From Parietaria judaica (Eukaryota; Streptophyta; Magnoliopsida; Rosales; Urticaceae), in NCBI GenBank assembly GCA_954871525.1, contig OX940869.1:15900001-15964000 (forward strand): a stretch of 64,000 nucleotides of DNA. The letters run 5' to 3'. The notes under the pieces were generated by a model. It did not search any database and was not told the origin of the DNA. It was given only the letters and a program-made list of their open reading frames with translations. The position numbers and the translations under genes are program-made. Positions 20,510 through 31,399 of this stretch are shown here, in pieces. Within the stretch, counting starts at the first letter, position 1. Each line of letters starts with the position of its first letter.

Positions 20510-23500
20510 CTATAACTCTCGCAGGGACCGATTCCACCGCCCAACGCCGTCATCAGAGGAATCTTGACCCAGGACCGCATCGGCACATTCTTCAATAGTA
20601 ATACCGCAGCATCGATGAATGATGTCGTCCGCAATTAGGCAAGCAGGATCGTCAGCAAGAAGTCCTTGAGGCTTACCCGAGGAATCTCCCGCCCCTGCCA
20701 AATCCGCATCAGCCCTGCTACCGGCCTGCAAAGAAGGAACCAAAAGTAAAGGAGCGACCCCAGGAGGAAGAGGTAAAAACTACAAATTATTTATGCTGAG
20801 CTACCTCATACCGTACTCGACGAGGAGGGAATAACATCGAAACCCGGCGAGCGCACCCTAGAGACGCCTTGGGGAAGACAAGGAGAGAGCGGAGGAGAGT
20901 TTGGATCACCGGGGATTTTTATCTCCAGCTTGGCCAAGTCCGCCAGGTACTCCTGTTCCAGCTTGCGCCACCTCGGCAGTTTGGCTCGAAGCTCACCAAT
21001 AGTCGAGCGGGAAGGTAGTCCCTCGACGAGTTTGATATTCGAAAGCACGCCGCCCAGCAGGCGCTGAATACGAGCGATCCCCTCAAGCACACCAAACCTC
21101 TCGGAAGCACGCTTCAGCTTGTCAACCGCTTGGTGGTAGAGGCGTAGGCGGGAAAATTCTTCCTCTATAGCCAAACTCCTGGCTGCGTCGCGATCCTTGA
21201 CGAGCTTCCTCAGCATGGCCTTGACATGGAAGGAGATTTGCTCCTCCCGACCCGGCGATAGGTTTATGGCATCGGCAATACGATTGAAACACTCATTCTT
21301 CTGCCGAAGCTGTGCCGAAAGAGTGTCCTCGCACCGCCGATAACGCTGCCGCTCCTCGAGAAGGGATTCTTCAGCAATGACGAGGAGGCGTCTATACTCA
21401 TCACGCTCGGCCCTACTCGCTGCGATCTTAGCCTCTGCAGCCTCGGGGAGAATGCCTTCGTTCCCTGATAAAGCCCTCACCGGCGCAAGGGCAAGAGCGG
21501 ACTCCCCAGCCCCCTCATGACCTCCTCTGTAACGGGGGGAAGAAGTGTCGGGACAAAGGACAACGACGCCACCTTTGGCCTGAGGAGAAACAGAGAGAAT
21601 GGGAATACAGAAGAAACAGTAAAGAAGCCCGGTAAGAAAAGGGATAAGGAAGGGGGAAGCGTACAAGGGCGATAGCATAGAAAAACTTGACGATGAAAAA
21701 GAAAAGGTAACCCAAGAAAGATTTCTTTTATTCATACGGTAAATTATGCTTGGATTACATTGAAATACAGCGAAAGTCACGAAATGCGGAATTTACAAAA
21801 GCGGTAAATAGAAAGGGAAGCTCCAAGGAAACGTCCTATACCGTGGGCTGTGGGAGCGCCGGGGTCTCGGTGCTCGGGCCGGATCCATCGCGCGATGCCG
21901 AACCAAGGGCCGCCAGTTCCGAGGCAGGGCTTTCAAGTCTCTGGCAGCCCGAGGCTGGCGGGTTGCAGGGAGAGAGTGGCGGAGAATTGGGATCCCGAGC
22001 GGACTTCTGGTCTAGCTCTTTAACCACGGCCCGGTGCTCATCGCGACTCTCGCGCCACGAGGCTAAACGCGTATCGAGGCCCCCGGCTCGTGCAGCCGGG
22101 GGGTTCTTCTCAACTAAGGCGATATTGGCCTGGTACGCAGCGGCCAGGCGATGGGCGTTGATTGATTGATCAAGAAAATCGTACTTCGTCGATAGTCGCT
22201 CCAACTTGGCTTGAGCCTCCTCGAACAAGCGCTCTCGGCCACGACGCTCCTCAACTGCCTCGGCTCGCGCAATCTCTAGGTCATCAGCGAGCTTCTTCAA
22301 CGCGGCATTGACCCCGGACACCAGCTAGTCTTCCCGTTCGGGCGATACGCCAACGGCCTCGCCTATCTGAGCTAGGCGTTCCGCTTGTATCCGGAGTTTT
22401 TCGGAGAGGCTCGCCTCTTTAACAGCGCAAGAGTTTTGCTGTTCCGCGAGTTTGGCCTCAGTGGCCCGGCGCAGCGAAACTTCTGATTCCAAGATGGACT
22501 TGGCCTCGTTGAGTTCAGCCTCGGCGGCCCGGCGCAATGAGCTCTCCGACTCCAAGGCAGATCTAGCTTCGTTGAGCTCAGCCTCAACGGCCCGGCGCAA
22601 TGAGCTTTCTGACTCCAAGGTAGATTTGGCTTCGTCGAGCTCCGAGGAAAGCTTCTCGGTCTGCCCCTGGAACTTCTGCCCGTCGTGGGTGGAAGCCTCA
22701 AACCGTTCCCGGACTAACGAGAGTTCTGCCGACAACTCACTGCTCTCTCTCTCAACCCTAGCGGTGGATAGCCGCACGGATGCAATCACGTCCGACAACA
22801 GGGCTACCCCCCGGGCAACACGGTCGACCAATTCTAAGTTCCCCGCGGGATCGCTGGAAGGCTCAGCGAGCCCGTGAGAAGCTTCGGCCACGGGAAGTGC
22901 TCTCGGAGGCGGAAAGGCTGGGAAGTTGGATTGGGCCCGCGGCGACCCGGTAGGAGCCTCCTCGGGGATTCCCTCGAGGTCAAGGGATGGATCGGAAGAT
23001 TGCGTCAAGTCACCCGCCAATTGGGGCAACGCGCTGGAAGGAGTGACAAGAGGCACTTGTGAGCTGGAGACACCGATAAGACCGGGGGAAGGCCAGACCA
23101 TCGAGCCCTCGAGGGCCTCGACGCCGAAAACGTCGGGAAGAAGCGCCGGATTAGCGGGATTCACATCAGGGCGCGCCCCTGAGTGTTCTTCCGTGGGCCC
23201 GGAGAGGACCTGTTCTGGAGCGTCTTCCTCGCCAACAGGCCCCGTATCCCCGTCGTTGGGAGCATTGGTCCTTTTGACCAGAGGCTGAGTCGGAGGCGTT
23301 AAGGCCGCGACCGAGTCCCGCGTCGCTCCATCGTGGATTCCCCGAGGCGGTGACAGGGAAGACCGGGTCGCGGCCCCCGAATTAGAAGGAGGAATGGGGA
23401 TTTCAGCCCCCGACGAAGGCGGGGGAGGAGCATTCGGCGCAACGGCCAGATGCTCAAAATCTTCCATCTCCAGTCTCTCCCGCGAGTTCGCGGCGGGGTG

Positions 23501-24759
23501 TGCGCGCGCATCCGTCGCCGGTCCTGTCCTCCCCGCTGCGCCCTCGACAAGCGCGGCACCCGAAGTCCCTTTCGCAGCTCCTTGAGACGGGTTAGCCGCT
23601 TCGAGTTCAGGATTCGGATCAGGAACTCTCGCCTTCTTCGCAGGAGGAGTATCACACACTTGCCCGGCGGGGCGTTTGCCCGAAGAGTTTTCTTCCCGAG
23701 GATATCTCCTCGAAGAGCGGGAAGTATCTGGCGAGGAGCGGGCCACGGACTCCGTCCTCGTTCTTGTTCGTCGCTCGTCACCAGTATCCTCGATGGGACG
23801 TTTACTCGAGAAACTGCCCTCTCGGGGGGTGAGCCCCGTGAAGCGAGGAGTGTCAGGTCCTGTCCGGGACCTCGACGATCTGTGCGCCTCCTGATCCCGA
23901 CCAACGGGAGCGCTGTCCCTATCAGCCATGACTTTATCCTCGGCGTTCTTCTTCGGCCTTGAAGCGAGTTTCCTCCGCTCCACGGGAGATCCCTCCGGGG
24001 CCGGTTCGTGAAGGAAACCTTTCGGGAGAAGAGTGTCAGGGGGTGCCCGTGGATTCGGGCCAACTGATAAACCCCAGATTTCTCAAGCCGCTGGCCCCCG
24101 AAGTCTTTACTCCAATCACGCCTGGGGTTGGCCAGGAGAGCGGCGTGGACGCTCTTGAACCGTGCCCCGGCCTCCTCATTCTCCTCAAGCTTGAATCGAG
24201 GGAGGTCCGCTCCCTCGAGCACCAAATCCGTCGGTAGGAAAGCATGGTGGGGACCAAAGTTGGAGTTGTCCACACGAACAAAAAAATATTTATTCTCCCA
24301 ACCGGATTCGTTCGATGGCGTGTTCAGGAGAATGTGCGGTCAGACGCGATGAGAGATGGCAAAGCGACCCAGATTCTTTGGATTGCGGGAGACGTTGAAG
24401 AGGCGCATCAGGTCCTCGAGCGTGAGCTCCACTTTCTGTTCACATGCAATGGCCAGCGTACAAAGGAGGAGGCGAAGAGTGTTGGGGCTCACCTGAGCAA
24501 TCGGAACCCCGAAGGCGTAGAGAAACGCCACGACCAGGAGCGGCGTCGGGAAGCGAAGGCCGACGATGCGGAAGAACGATTCATAGACACAGACGAAGTC
24601 AATCCGAAGTTCGTCGGCGAACTCACCCTCGAAAGGGAGACGGGCAAAGCAAGTCTTTGAGTCGGTATGGTTGTCGACGATGTACTTCAAGCTCTCTTCC
24701 GTCATGACGGAAGGGGGACTCCGAGTCTTAAAAACTGGGCCGGAGCGGGAAGGACCCAT
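20510..24759 (-). pseudogene. Antisense gene of the LTR element: PF04195-like domain, coiled coils, three exons
   Basis: Antisense to the element, between the arrays and the 3' LTR. Exon A 21842-24759, from the ATG at 24759. Exon B 20812-21579. Exon C 20510-20725. Introns 21580-21841 and 20726-20811 have ACG|GTAT donors and polypyrimidine-CAG|GCC acceptors, all phase 0. The N-terminus (to about 24160) matches the 'putative gypsy type transposon' family PF04195 (LRFPTPLLVVAFLYAFGVPI, NKYFFVRVDNS). Then come a low-complexity Pro/Ser/Arg region and coiled coils. Exon A is damaged: in-frame TGA at about 24340, a frameshift near 24030-24060, and TAG at 22325. Exon B repeats the C-terminal half of exon A (see findings). 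Molecular function of the family is unknown. Confidence 0.7.
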
Positions 24760-25261
24760 CGAGGCGTCTGAGGGAGAGGGAAGAAGAATTTTGGAGGCAA
24801 GGAAATGAGAATAAGCAACAACAAAAAGAGACCTTGAGAGAGTTCTTGCAAAAACGAAAATGCCTGGAAAAGGGAAGAAGGATAGGTAGACACGTCTTGA
24901 TCTGACGGCCCAAATTCAAAGCTTGCTAACTCATCAACGGTTTGTATCAAACGCCCGTTGTAAATCTCTACAGGCCCTCAAATGCAAAAAAAAATGGGCA
25001 TTCAATGTTGAGGGGAGGTGCGCAGGATTCGAGGCTGACAGGGTTTTGGGAAATCGAATCAAGGTGGGTCCCAGGCCCGAGCAACGTTGAGAAACCTTCG
25101 TCGCTGAAAGTTTCGTCGGGATTTAGGGAAGCGAAGGAGGCCTAGCGAGGAAGGGAGCAGCTTAGCAATATGACCACGCGAGGAGTCGAAGAAGAAAATT
25201 ACCGACCACGAGCCAATCGACGCCGGCTAGGGCCAGCCCCGAGGCAGTTGTACTTTATTTT

Positions 25262-25297
25262 ACCAAGTGTATACACTTGATAAAATGGGGGACTAAC
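25262..25297 (+). other. Polypurine tract and adjacent stem-loop
   Basis: ACCAAGTGTATACACTTGAT, palindromic at its core, precedes AAAATGGGGGACTAAC, which abuts the 3' LTR. The same block lies at 4539-4580 in the other element. Confidence 0.8.
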
Positions 25298-26090
25298 TGT
25301 TAAGGTCGGATTTGGTCAAATCCATCCTCAACACAACTCGTGTCGTTTTGTCTATAAACGACATGAGGGATGCGAGGAAGTTCACCAGCGAAGGGGGGTT
25401 ATCCCCGAGGAGGATCATCCCCGAGGAAGAGTATCTCCGAAGAGGTTCATCCGCGAGGAGACGCAGCCACGCGAGCAAGTAGGTTGCGATGAAGGATCCC
25501 ATCACGTTAGACGAGGAATTTAGTCATGATGATTATGCAGAGCCCGATGACAGCCGAAGAGACGCACATTTAATGAAGCCGACCTACTCACTCGATGAGA
25601 GCGTCAGCGACGAAGGCCTGCATGGCCGAATGACGGTTGACGAGATGTGCATTTAATGCGGCGCACCTACCCATGACGGCAGCATGCTCGGAGGTGACAT
25701 AAAGTGAGGATAAACCTTGCTGCCCTCAAATCACGTCAGAGAATGATGATTAAAGAAGGAAAAGGCGGGAAAAATAGAGGATGAAGGCATTGTAAACTCT
25801 ATAAAAGGCAAGATAAGCCTCATTTGTAGAGGTTGGTTGTTCGAACAAAAGAGAGAGAAAAAGACTCAACAGAGAAAAGAAAAAGATACCTTGTAGTAGA
25901 AAAAGGTCGAAGAAAAAGGAGATATCTGAGGCTCATGATCCTTCATCTTTCCAGCTATTTAACGGAAGAAAACCGAGCTCATTTCGGAAAATTATAATAA
26001 AACAGAGATATTCATCATTTGTTGTTATTTATTTATTATTTGGTGATTGTCTTTGTGACTGGAAAAGGGTGGTGAAAATCCCCCTCTACA
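25298..26090 (+). repeat. 3' LTR of the 9.2 kb element
   Basis: 793 bp, the intact version of the LTR. It keeps the segment ATCCATCCTCAACACAACTC...ACGACA that is missing from the 5' copy. Ends CCCTCTACA, followed by the TSD GTTTG. Confidence 0.92.
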
Positions 26091-27331
26091 GTTTGCATGA
26101 TATTTTTTTTTGTGTTTGCATTTTATAATAATAATTTTTTAATATGTTTTTTTTATATATTATTCTTTTTTTAAAAATTGTCATTAAATAATCATATGAT
26201 TATTATTGGTTATTATTATTAAACATATTAAGCGATTTCGTTCCACCCGTGAACCAGATCGGAGGCGGAGCTTGAGTGAACCGTGAACGGTGATTTTTTT
26301 CTTTATTTATTTCGTTTGACCCACTTTTCTAAAATGAATAATTATATTTAATGATAATAACCAATAATGAATATTTAAATTTAAATATTCATTATTGGTT
26401 ATTATTATTAAATATAATTTAATTAAAAAAATTAAAAATTTTAAAAAAAATTAAATTAAATTATTTAAAAAATAATAATTAGGTTGCATGTCACGTGGCA
26501 GCCAAGTGCCATGTGGCATGTCACGTGAAAAAGGCTAACAGCCACATGGACTGATTTTCTCGGTCAACTCCCAAATGCCAAGTTTGGGTACGTTTGCCGC
26601 CATTTACGGAGGTTGTATACACAGCAGAACATTTGACCATAGGTTGGGTCTTTTTGCCGCAATTAACCCTTATTATTATTACAGATTTTATTCATGGGAA
26701 AAGTAACAAAAAGTATCTCTTTGTAGTGGCATATTCGTGATTTTATTTTCTTGTGGAAAAAGTCCAAAAAAAGATCCAACTGTATGCCTCAAATTTTTTA
26801 TTTATTTTTATCGTGCCAAGAGTTTCAAAAAACCAAAAAATAATCCAGGTATGAGCTCCAAATATCTGAGGTCAGTTGTCAGAACTATCTTTTGGTTTTT
26901 GGAACTTTTGCAATAACAAAATAAAATTTAGAAGGGTAAATGGCGACATAAATGGCCAATCTTTACGTCTTCAGTAGGGTGTGAGGCCAATCGCAATAAT
27001 CTACGGCATAAAGCCCCAATGTACGCTAATCACGCCAGTTGCAAATTTCCGTCACATTTGCTGGATGGCCGTCTATTAAGTGCAATGATATTAACGCAGG
27101 GTGTTTTGGTGTCGTTGCCACGTGTATCAATTCATCAGCCACCTTTCATTACTAATAAGACAAAATTAATAAAAGGAAATCGAATTAAATATAAAAGAAA
27201 TAAAATTAAATGATTAAACCCAATCTGTCTAACACCATTCGACTTCTCACTCCACCATCACCTTCTCTCTTTTTCTCTTTCTCTCTCTAAGAAAAAAACC
27301 CTAACTCTGATTGAACTTCTCCGACCAAAAA

Positions 27332-27404
27332 ATGGCTGAAAACGACGGTGGTGAGCTAGATCCTGGGTGGCGAAACCCAATACTCAAACCACAACCTGAG
27401 TACA
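27332..27404 (+). pseudogene. Captured first exon of an unidentified gene
   Basis: After a CT-rich leader (27240-27330) typical of plant 5' UTRs, the ATG at 27332 opens MAENDGGELDPGWRNPIL, ending at a GTAAGT donor (27405) in phase 1, followed by T-rich intron-like sequence to about 27540. No downstream exon is present. I do not recognise the parent gene. The leader and donor look intact, so the fragment could drive a chimeric transcript. Confidence 0.55.
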
Positions 27405-27617
27405 GTAAGTTTTTTTCTTCAAAATCTTTATTTTTTTTGAAAAAGCTTGAAGCTTTTGTGAAAACACTGCATTTTTTTTGTACAAGCTCTTACCTTTTTT
27501 GAGAGCAGAGACAAAATATTTTGTTTTTAAAGTTGCAATATCATGCAGTGATGAGTGTGACTAAAAAGGCTTGGTTTTTAACATTCGAAGCATGCAAAAA
27601 ATTTATGTTTTTGACAC

Positions 27618-27818
27618 TCAAACCATGCAAAGGTGATAGCTTTGTATAGTGGTGTACCAGATACGAAATCTTCTACCCGGATTCAAGTCAGTACCAGATA
27701 CGAGGAGTTTCGAAACAACGCCACACTTACAGCGGACCCTATCGTAACGCCTCCGAGGATTTATTTGTCGTTGTAGCCTACACTTGCTCCCATAAGAAGA
27801 AGAACCCTGACCCGCCAT
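27618..27818 (-). pseudogene. Captured GRF-type zinc-finger gene fragment
   Basis: From the ATG at 27818 the 66-codon frame begins MAGQGSSSYGSKCRLQRQ, has an Arg-rich stretch and then RCKCGVVSKLLVSGTDLNPG RRF. The CxCG...NPGRRF signature is that of the GRF zinc finger (PF06839), common in short plant nuclear proteins. The last cysteine of the finger is absent because the homology stops after GRRF. A CT-rich leader precedes it (27819-27950). It lies head-on to the other captured exon. Confidence 0.65.
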
Positions 27819-28204
27819 TCATCACCGCAAGCTTTCAAGAAACTAAAGAGGAAGGAGAAGATGAACTCATGGCGCACTAGAGGAGAAAGGCAGAGAGAAA
27901 AAGATGAAACCCTAGTGAGGAAAGAGAGGAAGTAATAAATAAAAAACTCATTTATTCCCTCCACATGGCAGAGACAACATTACCATGGCAGAGAGAAATT
28001 GATACACGTGGCAACGACACCAAAACACCCTGCGTTAATATCATTGCACTTAATAGACGGCCATCCAGCAAATGTGACGAAAATTTGCAACTAGCGTGAT
28101 TAGCGTACATTGGGGCTTTATGCCGTAGATTATTGCGATTGACCTCACACCCTACTGAAGACGTAAAGATTGGCCATTTATGCCGCCATTTACCCAATTT
28201 AGAA

Positions 28205-28537
28205 TATAGCGTATATAAAGAGATATTTTGTGCTTTTGCCGCGAATACCTTTTCTTTTATTCGACAAAAATAAAATTATTTGTATTGTACACGGAACAAA
28301 ACAAAGCAGAACAAACTCGCCTGATTAAGTTATACATTTAAAAACGCTACTTTCTTTCTTGCTTTCATACATAATGTGATATTTATGATGTTTTGATTGT
28401 CGTTTTTATGCTTTATACCATAAGGCTTTTATGTCGCATCAGTTATAATTTTGGTACCCAGATTTTCTCCCCTTTCGTTGTGTTTTTTTTTTTCAACACA
28501 TTTGAGCTTCGAATGTCGTCTATGCATTGGTAGCTAG
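28205..28537. other. AT-rich spacer
   Basis: Lies between the Pack-MULE TSD and the second MITE copy. No feature recognised. Confidence 0.4.
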
Positions 28538-28968
28538 GAAGCTTCAGTTTGTTTGTCCCACAACACAAGTTTGAATGAAATTGTCCTCATTTTAATAATT
28601 TTAAAAAATTATTCCCCAAACACTTTTAGTCTTTATTTAAACACTTTTGTTCTTCAGTTAGACAGTTTTTCAATATAATCGGTTTAGACATTTTTAGTCT
28701 TTAATTAAACACTTTTGTTCTTCAGTTATACAGTTTTTCAATATAATCGGTTTAGACATTTTTAGTCTTTAATTAAACACTTTTGTTCTTCAGTTATACA
28801 GTTTTAATTTAGGAAATTTAACGAAAAAATCTATTTAAATAATTTTGGACACTTTTGGTCTTTAATTAAACACTTTGGAGAATAATTATTAAAAGTTATT
28901 AAAATGAGGAACAATTTCATTTAAATTATACTTGTGTCTTGGGGCAAACAAATTTAAGTTTTCTTATA
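28538..28968. mobile_element. Palindromic MITE, copy 2
   Basis: Same family as 11278-11633. Left arm AAGCTTCAGTTTGTTTGTCCC..., right arm read in reverse AAAACTTAAATTTGTTTGCCCC.... The centre holds tandem copies of CACTTTTGTTCTTCAGTTA and CAATATAATCGGTTTAGAC (~60-bp units), making it longer than copy 1. No coding capacity. Confidence 0.7.
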
Positions 28969-29433
28969 CATAGATATAAAAGAAGAAAACAAAAGCATGT
29001 CGTTTAGTGTTTCTGGCTTTTATGTTGCCATTTATTTTACCCTCACATTGTATTTTGTCGTTTTTCCGTGTGATGTCGTATCATTTTGTTCCAACTTCTT
29101 TCTTTCCCATTAGTTGTAGTTTTCATCCAAATAGTTTGGTCCACTTACTAATGTCGTCGTTTCTTCATAAATAGTTTGACTAATAAAGCTGAATTCTTGG
29201 GTGCTGATATAACTGATGCTCTCAAAGAATATTTCCGGCCTAAGTTAACTGATGCAGCCGAATTTAAATGGTGATATCGTCCGTGTTAAAATGTAACCGG
29301 AACAAAAAATCTAAACGTCTACAAACTTTTATTTTTCAGCAAGTTTTGATTGTGAGCCCACCGGCCACCACCCAAAATGGACACACAAGCCACCTCCAAA
29401 CAAAACACTTTCACGTACACTATATATATAATA
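28969..29433. other. AT-rich spacer
   Basis: No gene recognised. It ends in a TA-rich stretch next to the candidate MITE at 29442. Confidence 0.4.
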
Positions 29434-29441
29434 TATATATA

Positions 29442-29719
29442 CAGTGGCGTAGCCAGATTCATTTCAGGCGAAGCACATAACATATTTCAATCGATTTTTT
29501 TCAAATACGTAAACAAACAAAAATCATAAACAATTATATTAAAACGACTATTAGACATATAAATAGATAATATTACTTTTCGAATGATAGTAAATTGATT
29601 TATCAAGTCAAGAATGGAGAGGGAATGAGAAAAGTCGAATCAAATCCTGAATAAAATTATTTTGTTTAAAGTGAGCGTATGCACATGCACTCACTGGTAC
29701 ACATGTAGGCGCCACCGTC
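29442..29719. mobile_element. hAT-like MITE candidate
   Basis: Left end CAGTGGCGTAGCC and, in reverse from the right end, CGGTGGCGCCTAC: short imperfect TIRs of the CAGTGGCGGAGCC type. The flanks TATATATA and TATGTATA could be an 8-bp TSD with one mismatch, but lie in TA-rich sequence. No coding capacity. Confidence 0.4.
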
Positions 29720-29725
29720 TATGTA

Positions 29726-31150
29726 TATAATATTCTAATGTTTCCTATATACGTGCAACTAAAACTAAAATAAATTAAAAAAGAAATAAAAACTCAGTCA
29801 AATAAAAAATCAATGCAAATGGAAAATAAAATCAAGGAAGTTATACGTACGTGATAAGTCAAAATAAATAATACCATATATTATTTCCACGATCCTACTG
29901 TACATGGAGATTTTGCTAAGTCAAGTTCTTGATATTTTTGCTAAAATAATACCGTATAAACTTTGTACAACAGTGCTTCAAATCGTGCAAAGTAAAAATA
30001 CGAAGACTTGAAGGCCAGTTTGTCAAAAATCATCGTGCAAGTTGGAAATACGAAAAACTTAAACGATGATTTGGCAAAACCATCGTACAAACTTTCAGTA
30101 CTACTGCGAATTTAGTACTTTAGTACAAAGTGCGTGATGTAAATCTATTTATTGAATGAAACAACACATCTTAATATAAAGATATTTGATAGAAAATATG
30201 AAAGTGCATTATGATTACAAAGAAAATAGTAGCAATATTACCAGAAAAATCTCTCTCTTTTTTTTCTTTCTTTCAAAAGAAGTGAAAGTACAAGGTGTAT
30301 TATTAAAAACAATGTTAGTCGAAGTATAGCATAATTTTTAAACATAGCCTCTCTTTCATGATAGAAATTGGATGTCAACATCAATATTATTGTAAATAAA
30401 AATTTCCACAATTGGATTGACAACTGTATGTGTGTGTCAAAAATCAAAAGTAGGGTTATATTATAAAGAACAAGAACTGATACATGGAACCTGCACAGTA
30501 CTAGGGTTCATAAACTAAGGCTTTGTCTCTTGTCATGTTATGCTCAACTTGGCTTCATAATGCACATCTTGTTTTTGTTTTTTAGTTTATTTCTGGGAAA
30601 GAATATAACACCCTTTTGTATTTCTGACCTCACCACATCATATTATATATATAACATAGATTGGAAATCAAGTTAAATGTGATCTTAACCAACTTTCTAA
30701 TAAGGCAAGCAAACTATAATAACCATCTTATAATAATTAATGATTTTCACAACATTGGTGTGGGGTATTCTTATATATTTTCCCAATATGCAGCCTCAAA
30801 GACTCATGGCCTGCCTTGGTTGCCTCGACAGCCCTGAATAGTTGTGTGGTTGTCACCGCCAACCACGAGATTTTATATAATTTTTAAATGAATTATGTGG
30901 GAATTAAGCGCACCATGCAATCTCCCATTTTAAAATTCATTGGTGTGGGAGTTGCAGCCGCGAAGCTGTGTTCTGATCATGGCTAGCCGCGATCAAGGGC
31001 AGTACTACACATGTGCATCAGGGTGTGCACGTGTTGCACTTATAGAACTTTTCTTGAATGTTTTTTTAAATCACGATAAATTTGTGCGTATTAATGTTTG
31101 GAACTTTGATGTTACAATTTTTTTTTATAATTTTTTTTAAGGTTTTGGTA
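29726..31150. other. AT-rich intergenic DNA
   Basis: No gene recognised. A short repeated phrase (AAATCGTGCAAAGTAAAAATACG; CATCGTGCAAGTTGGAAATACG) occurs near 29980-30060. Confidence 0.4.
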
Positions 31151-31152
31151 TC

Positions 31153-31399
31153 AAAAGATCGTGTGGCACAATGGTAAAAACTTGTTTCCTAAGGCTCCCC
31201 TAAATCTAACGGTATTGTAAACTAGGGCCTCTGTGAAAAACATCCGATATCTTCCGTTTTATATTGTGGATTACCCGATATATACGACTCTTATACCATG
31301 TACCTCCGACTCTTAATACCACGTGGCAGCGTGACAGTTTGCCACGCAAGGGCCAGTCGCGCCATTGGCTGTCTGTAGCTCCGCCTCTAAAAAAAAAAA
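31153..31399 (+). mobile_element. tRNA-derived SINE candidate
   Basis: GTGTGGCACAATGGTAAAAACTTG at the left resembles a Pol III A box in the context of Au-like plant SINEs. The segment ends in an A11 tract (31389-31399). A clear B box and TSD were not found, so this may be an old copy or a chance match. Confidence 0.3.

Larger units (their letters stand above)
16891..26090 (+). mobile_element. 9.2 kb non-autonomous Tat/Ogre-like LTR element with F-box cargo and an antisense gene
   Basis: Complete element: 5' LTR 16891-17665, PBS 17666-17686, PPT 25282-25297, 3' LTR 25298-26090, TSD GTTTG at 16886-16890 and 26091-26095. Apart from one replaced segment the LTRs differ at about ten positions by eye. 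The internal 7.6 kb has no gag, protease, RT, RNase H or integrase. In order it holds a sense F-box gene copy, a TA microsatellite with 55-bp and related arrays, and an antisense multi-exon gene. Tat-lineage elements such as Grande and Retand are known to carry an antisense ORF before the 3' LTR, and Ogre carries an extra ORF after the 5' LTR; the layout here mirrors both, with pol missing. Confidence 0.9.
16437..26676. mobile_element. Long-TIR Mutator-like/foldback element (~1.03 kb) split by an LTR element
   Basis: 16437-16890 and 26096-26676 are inverted repeats of each other over about 400 bp. The shared block includes TGGGAGTTGACCGAGAAAATC and CAGTCCATGTGGCTGTTAGCC. Both arms carry the AT-rich palindrome with core AATATTTAAATTTAAATATT (about 16710-16745 and 26350-26405). 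The right terminus, read outward, is GGGTTAATTGCGGCAAAAAG, resembling the Pack-MULE terminus at 26934. The 11-bp repeat TATTACAGATT flanks both sides. The left outer ~40 bp is diverged. No coding sequence of its own. Confidence 0.65.
26934..28195. mobile_element. Pack-MULE: 199-bp TIRs, 9-bp TSD, pieces of two genes
   Basis: Left TIR 26934-27132 and right TIR about 27997-28195 are near-perfect inverted repeats starting GGGTAAATGGCG. A perfect 9-bp duplication AATTTAGAA (26925-26933; 28196-28204) marks Mutator-type insertion. The interior has no transposase; it carries a 5' leader plus first exon on the plus strand (about 27220-27500) and the 5' part of a GRF zinc-finger gene on the minus strand (27618-27960). 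This is the structure of a gene-capturing non-autonomous MULE. Confidence 0.9.

Noticed and set aside
22452..23962. Plus-strand frames opposite the antisense gene of the LTR element
   Set aside because: Shadows of the minus-strand coiled-coil coding sequence; no domain.
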